From contig JAAZLF010000294.1 in assembly GCA_012799425.1 (NCBI GenBank), positions 1 to 16,374 on the forward strand: a DNA stretch of 16,374 bases, written 5' to 3'. The notes under the pieces are model-generated. The model ran no database searches. It worked only from the letters and a program-made list of their open reading frames with translations, and had not been told where the DNA came from. This document shows, piece after piece, positions 13,458-16,374 of this stretch (position 1 is its first letter; each line of letters opens with the position of its first letter). The position numbers and the translations under genes are program-made. This DNA is from Actinomycetales bacterium. GTDB taxonomy: Bacteria > Actinomycetota > Actinomycetes > Actinomycetales > Dermabacteraceae.

Positions 13458-14489
13458 ATGGGGAACGGGAACACAGGGATCGTCCACAGGAACACCAGCC
13501 TGCTGGCGATCGAGATGAGCCTTCCGCAGGTCACCGTCACCTCGGACGAGATCGACGAGATGCTCGCTCCGGCGCGCAAACGGCTGCGGCTGCCCAAGGG
13601 AGTGCTGCAGAGGGTCGCCGGGGTCTATGAGCGCCGCTGGTGGCGCGACACCGAGAACGGCTGGAAGCAGGGCGTGGTCCTCGCCGCCGAGCGCGCCATG
13701 GCCAAGGCCGGCATCATGCGCGACCAGGTCGGCCTCCTGATCAACGCCTCCGTCTCCCGCCAGCACCTCGAGCCCGCCGTGTCCACCGGCATCCACCATT
13801 CGCTGGGGATGCCCACCAGCTGCATGAACTTCGACATCACCAACGCCTGCCTCGGCTTCGTCAACGCCATGTCGATGGCCTCGAGCATGATCGACTCCGG
13901 TCAGATCAAGTACGCCCTGATCGTCGGCGCCGAGGACGTCGAGGAGGTCCAGCGCGGCACTGTCGAGCGCCTGAACTCCAAGACCTCGACCCGTGCGGAC
14001 TTCAACAACCAGTTCGCGTCCCTGACCCTCGGCTCCGGCGCCGCCGCCGCCGTCCTCGGCCCGGCCGACGAGCATCCCGAAGGCCACCGCCTCAAGCACA
14101 CCCAGGCCCGTGCCGGCACCGAGCACCATGAGCTCTGCGTGGCCGACATGCAGGACATGCGCACCGACTCCGCGGGACTGCTCGAGAACGGCATCCAACT
14201 GATCCTCGACACCTGGAAGGGGGCGAACGAGGAGGGGCACGATTTCAAGAACCTCGACGTCGTCATCCCGCACCAGGTCTCGACGGTGTACATCCGCAAC
14301 TTCTCGAAGATCACCGGGGTGGGGATGGAACGCATCCCGGTCACGGTCGGGGACTGGGGCAACATCGCCGCCGAAGCGGTGCCGATGACGCTCGCGCACA
14401 TCCAGGACGACATCCAGCGAGGGCAGCGTGTGCTGCTGATGGGCGTCGGCTCCGGTCTGAACACGGCGATGATGGAGGTCGAGTGGTGA
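13458..14489 (+). CDS. oleA: OleA: thiolase-fold enzyme for head-to-head acyl-CoA condensation
   Basis: A 343-residue enzyme related to 3-oxoacyl-ACP synthase III (FabH). OleA joins two long acyl-CoA chains by a non-decarboxylative Claisen condensation to give a 2-alkyl-3-ketoacid, the first step of long-chain olefin synthesis. The nucleophile is C131 (NACLGF), with H272 (PHQ) and N302 (WGN) completing the triad. E105 (RQHLEP) lies 26 residues before the cysteine, as does the Glu that marks OleA and reaches across the dimer in the Xanthomonas enzyme (E117/C143); FabH lacks it. The decisive argument is the neighbour: oleBC overlaps its stop codon by 4 nt. The ATG at 13458 has only a weak, distant GAGG upstream; no better start keeps the N-terminus. 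FabH is the alternative, but the context argues against it. Confidence 0.92.
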   Translation: MGNGNTGIVHRNTSLLAIEMSLPQVTVTSDEIDEMLAPARKRLRLPKGVLQRVAGVYERRWWRDTENGWKQGVVLAAERAMAKAGIMRDQVGLLINASVSRQHLEPAVSTGIHHSLGMPTSCMNFDITNACLGFVNAMSMASSMIDSGQIKYALIVGAEDVEEVQRGTVERLNSKTSTRADFNNQFASLTLGSGAAAAVLGPADEHPEGHRLKHTQARAGTEHHELCVADMQDMRTDSAGLLENGIQLILDTWKGANEEGHDFKNLDVVIPHQVSTVYIRNFSKITGVGMERIPVTVGDWGNIAAEAVPMTLAHIQDDIQRGQRVLLMGVGSGLNTAMMEVEW

Positions 14490-16374
14490 GCACCACCCGC
14501 AGCACAGGGCGCCGACGCGCTTCCACCCACACAGGGTCCGACATCCCGGAGATGCCGGGGGTGGATCCCCGCCTCAGCCGCACCCTCGAGGTGCGCGACC
14601 ACTCCGGCCAGACGCGCCGCTGGCACCTGCTGGACTCCGGCCCGCTGCTGGCCGAGCGCGGGATCACGCCGCGCGGCACCCTGCTGGCCGTCCACGGCAA
14701 CCCCACCTACTCCTTCCTGTTCCGCTCGCTCGTGCGGTCGGACATCCCCTGGCGGCTGATCGCGGTGGACCAGCTGGAGATGGGCTGGTCCGAGCGCACC
14801 GGCATGAAGCGCCGCTACCAGGACCGCATCACCGACCTGTCCCTGCTCACCGACGCGCTGTCCCTGCGCGGCCCCGTCGTCACCGTCGGCCATGACTGGG
14901 GCGGCCTGATCTCCACCGGCTGGGCGCTGGACAACCGCCACGACCTGGTCGGGATGATCCTCACCAACACCGGCGTGCACCAGAAGCTCGAGGAGTCGCT
15001 GCCCAAGGCGCTGCAGCTCGCGACCGCGCCGTGGTTCCGCACGCCCTCGACCTCGATCACGGACACCTTCCTGCGCACCACGCTGGCGCTGTCCAAGCCT
15101 GCGCTGCCCAAGGAGGTGCAGGAGGCCTACCTCGCCCCCTACCGCTCCCGCGCACGCCGAGCGGGCATCGACCAGTTCGTCGCCGACATCCCCGCCGCCG
15201 CGGAGCATCCCTCCCGCCCCACCCTCGAACGGGTCGCCGAGGGGATCCGTGAGCTGGACGTGCCCACCCTGCTCGCCTGGGGCCCCCGCGACATCACGTT
15301 CAACGACCGCTTCCTGCGCGATCTGATCGAGCGGGTCCCGCACGCTGACGTGCACCGCTTCGAGAAGGCATCCCACCTGGTCTGGGAGGACGCCGACGTC
15401 GCCGGCATGGTCGCCGAGTGGCTGCACGCGAACTTCGGCACCGCCGAGGAGCCCCGCATCCAGGCGCCTGCCCGGCGCTCCGTCTCCTCCTACGCCGAGC
15501 CCGCTCCCGAGCGTCACATCGGCGCGCCGATCGCCGAGCTGGCGGCCGATCCGATGCACGCCCACCGCGCCGCGGTGGTCGAGCTCGGCGGCGACGAGGG
15601 CGGGGGCCGGGAGATCTCCTGGTCCCTGCTGAACCGCCGGATCGATGACATCGCCGCCGGCCTGCTCTCGCACGGCGTGCGCCCCGGTGACCGGGTGAGC
15701 CTGCTGATCACACCCGGCGCGGACCTCACCGGTGTCCTCTACGCCTGCTTCCGCATCGGTGCCGTGGCCGTCGTCGCCGACGCCGGTCTGGGCACGGCCG
15801 GCCTGACCCGCGCGGTGATCGGCTCGCACCCCGACTGGTTCATCGGGATCAAGAAGGCCCTGGTGGGTGCCCGTGCGCTGGGCTGGCCCGGCCGCCGCCT
15901 GTCCGTCGAGCAGCTGCCCACGGTGGATCGTGTCGCGCTCGGCGTGGAGACCTCCATCGCGGAGCTCGCCCGCTCCGGCGCGGTGATGCGCGATCTCGGC
16001 GCCCCGCTGGATGCTCCGTGGCCCGATCCCGAGGCCGATGCCGCGATCCTGTTCACCTCCGGGTCGACCGGCCCCGCCAAGGGGGCGGTGCTCACCCACC
16101 GACAGCTCGGCGCGATGTTCAGCGCCGTGGGCGAGACCCTGGAGCTGGCACCCGAGCGGGGTCTGGTCGCCGGATTCGCGACCTTCGCACTGCTCGGACC
16201 CGCTCTCGGCGCGCCGACGGTGGTGCCCGACATGGACATCACCCGCCCCGGTGAGCTCACCGCTCCCGCGCTGGCCACGGCGATCGCCGCACTCGGCAGC
16301 CCGGCCGTGTTCACCGCCCCTGCGGCGCTGCGAAACATCCTCGACACCGCAGATCAGCTCGACGACGCCGGTCG
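14486..16374 (+). CDS. oleBC: OleBC fusion: beta-lactone decarboxylase joined to beta-lactone synthetase, cut by the right edge
   Basis: The first 629 codons of a fused two-domain protein. Residues about 30-320 are an alpha/beta-hydrolase of the haloalkane dehalogenase type (OleB): HGNPT at 70-74, nucleophile D137 (VGHDWGG), acid D269 (GPRD) and base H297 (KASHLVWED). After a linker (about 321-345) comes an AMP-forming ligase domain (OleC) with the phosphate loop FTSGSTGPAKG at 523-533; the remainder is beyond the window. OleC converts the 2-alkyl-3-hydroxyacid to a cis-beta-lactone with ATP, and OleB splits that to an olefin and CO2. Separate in Gram-negatives, the two are fused in actinobacteria such as Micrococcus luteus. 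The GTG at 14486 overlaps the oleA stop by 4 nt, with GGAGG 7 nt upstream, so translation is coupled. A separate OleD reductase should follow. Confidence 0.93.
   Translation, partial: MSTTRSTGRRRASTHTGSDIPEMPGVDPRLSRTLEVRDHSGQTRRWHLLDSGPLLAERGITPRGTLLAVHGNPTYSFLFRSLVRSDIPWRLIAVDQLEMGWSERTGMKRRYQDRITDLSLLTDALSLRGPVVTVGHDWGGLISTGWALDNRHDLVGMILTNTGVHQKLEESLPKALQLATAPWFRTPSTSITDTFLRTTLALSKPALPKEVQEAYLAPYRSRARRAGIDQFVADIPAAAEHPSRPTLERVAEGIRELDVPTLLAWGPRDITFNDRFLRDLIERVPHADVHRFEKASHLVWEDADVAGMVAEWLHANFGTAEEPRIQAPARRSVSSYAEPAPERHIGAPIAELAADPMHAHRAAVVELGGDEGGGREISWSLLNRRIDDIAAGLLSHGVRPGDRVSLLITPGADLTGVLYACFRIGAVAVVADAGLGTAGLTRAVIGSHPDWFIGIKKALVGARALGWPGRRLSVEQLPTVDRVALGVETSIAELARSGAVMRDLGAPLDAPWPDPEADAAILFTSGSTGPAKGAVLTHRQLGAMFSAVGETLELAPERGLVAGFATFALLGPALGAPTVVPDMDITRPGELTAPALATAIAALGSPAVFTAPAALRNILDTADQLDDAG

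Noticed and set aside
11057..13597. Minus-strand ORF of 846 codons extending eis upstream
   Set aside because: The extension runs antisense through the isomerase gene. The GNAT homology begins at the ATG at 12307, which has its own -10 box.
13901..16099. Minus-strand ORF of 732 codons opposite oleA-oleBC
   Set aside because: Shadow of genes whose catalytic motifs are all present on the plus strand.
1..16374. tRNA, rRNA, CRISPR, transposase, integrase or phage genes
   Set aside because: I looked for conserved tRNA arms, regularly spaced repeats and typical mobile-element proteins on both strands and found none.

Overview
The window is high-GC, densely coded DNA from an actinobacterium. The gene content (eukaryotic-type UGPase, Eis-type acetyltransferase, oleA followed by a fused oleBC, and many TANNNT boxes placed for leaderless transcripts) fits the Micrococcales; a Brachybacterium/Dermabacteraceae-like host is my guess and is not proven. 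It holds 11 sizeable protein genes, two of them cut by the window edges, plus one 19-codon leader ORF. I see no tRNA, rRNA, CRISPR array, insertion sequence or phage gene.

Layout. 1-1895, minus strand: metG (cut at the left edge), preceded by a small HAD hydrolase gene. 1896-2113: a divergent control region holding a strong promoter, a leaderless Arg/Pro-rich leader ORF and a set of mutually exclusive hairpins. 2114-3655, plus: an ABC-F ATPase, probably ribosome-protecting. 3706-5094, plus: UTP--glucose-1-phosphate uridylyltransferase of the eukaryotic-type family. 5165-6211, minus: membrane acyltransferase. 6256-9732, minus: bifunctional proline dehydrogenase/ALDH (putA). 9998-10372, plus: small membrane-anchored YtxH-like protein. 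10400-12307, minus: tdk and an eis-like gene, probably one transcript. 12374-13351, plus: TIM-barrel sugar-phosphate isomerase-like protein. 13458 to the right edge, plus: oleA and oleBC.

Two regions stand out. The ABC-F leader has every part of a classical ribosome-mediated attenuator: a leader peptide ending APRPRARR, four RNA segments that can pair 1:2, 2:3 and 3:4, and a last small hairpin reaching into the ABC-F ribosome-binding site. Its promoter has a good -35 and -10 with an A/T run 3 nt upstream of the -35, as in WhiB7-dependent promoters. This predicts an antibiotic-inducible resistance gene. At the right end, oleA and a fused oleBC, overlapping by 4 nt, encode head-to-head condensation of fatty acyl chains to long-chain olefins: OleA makes the beta-keto acid, OleC closes a beta-lactone and OleB decarboxylates it to the alkene. 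The reductase OleD is not in the window and should lie just downstream.

Most transcription units are separated by long perfect GC hairpins without U-tracts (3659-3692, 5111-5154, 10389-10427), the usual form of terminators in such genomes.
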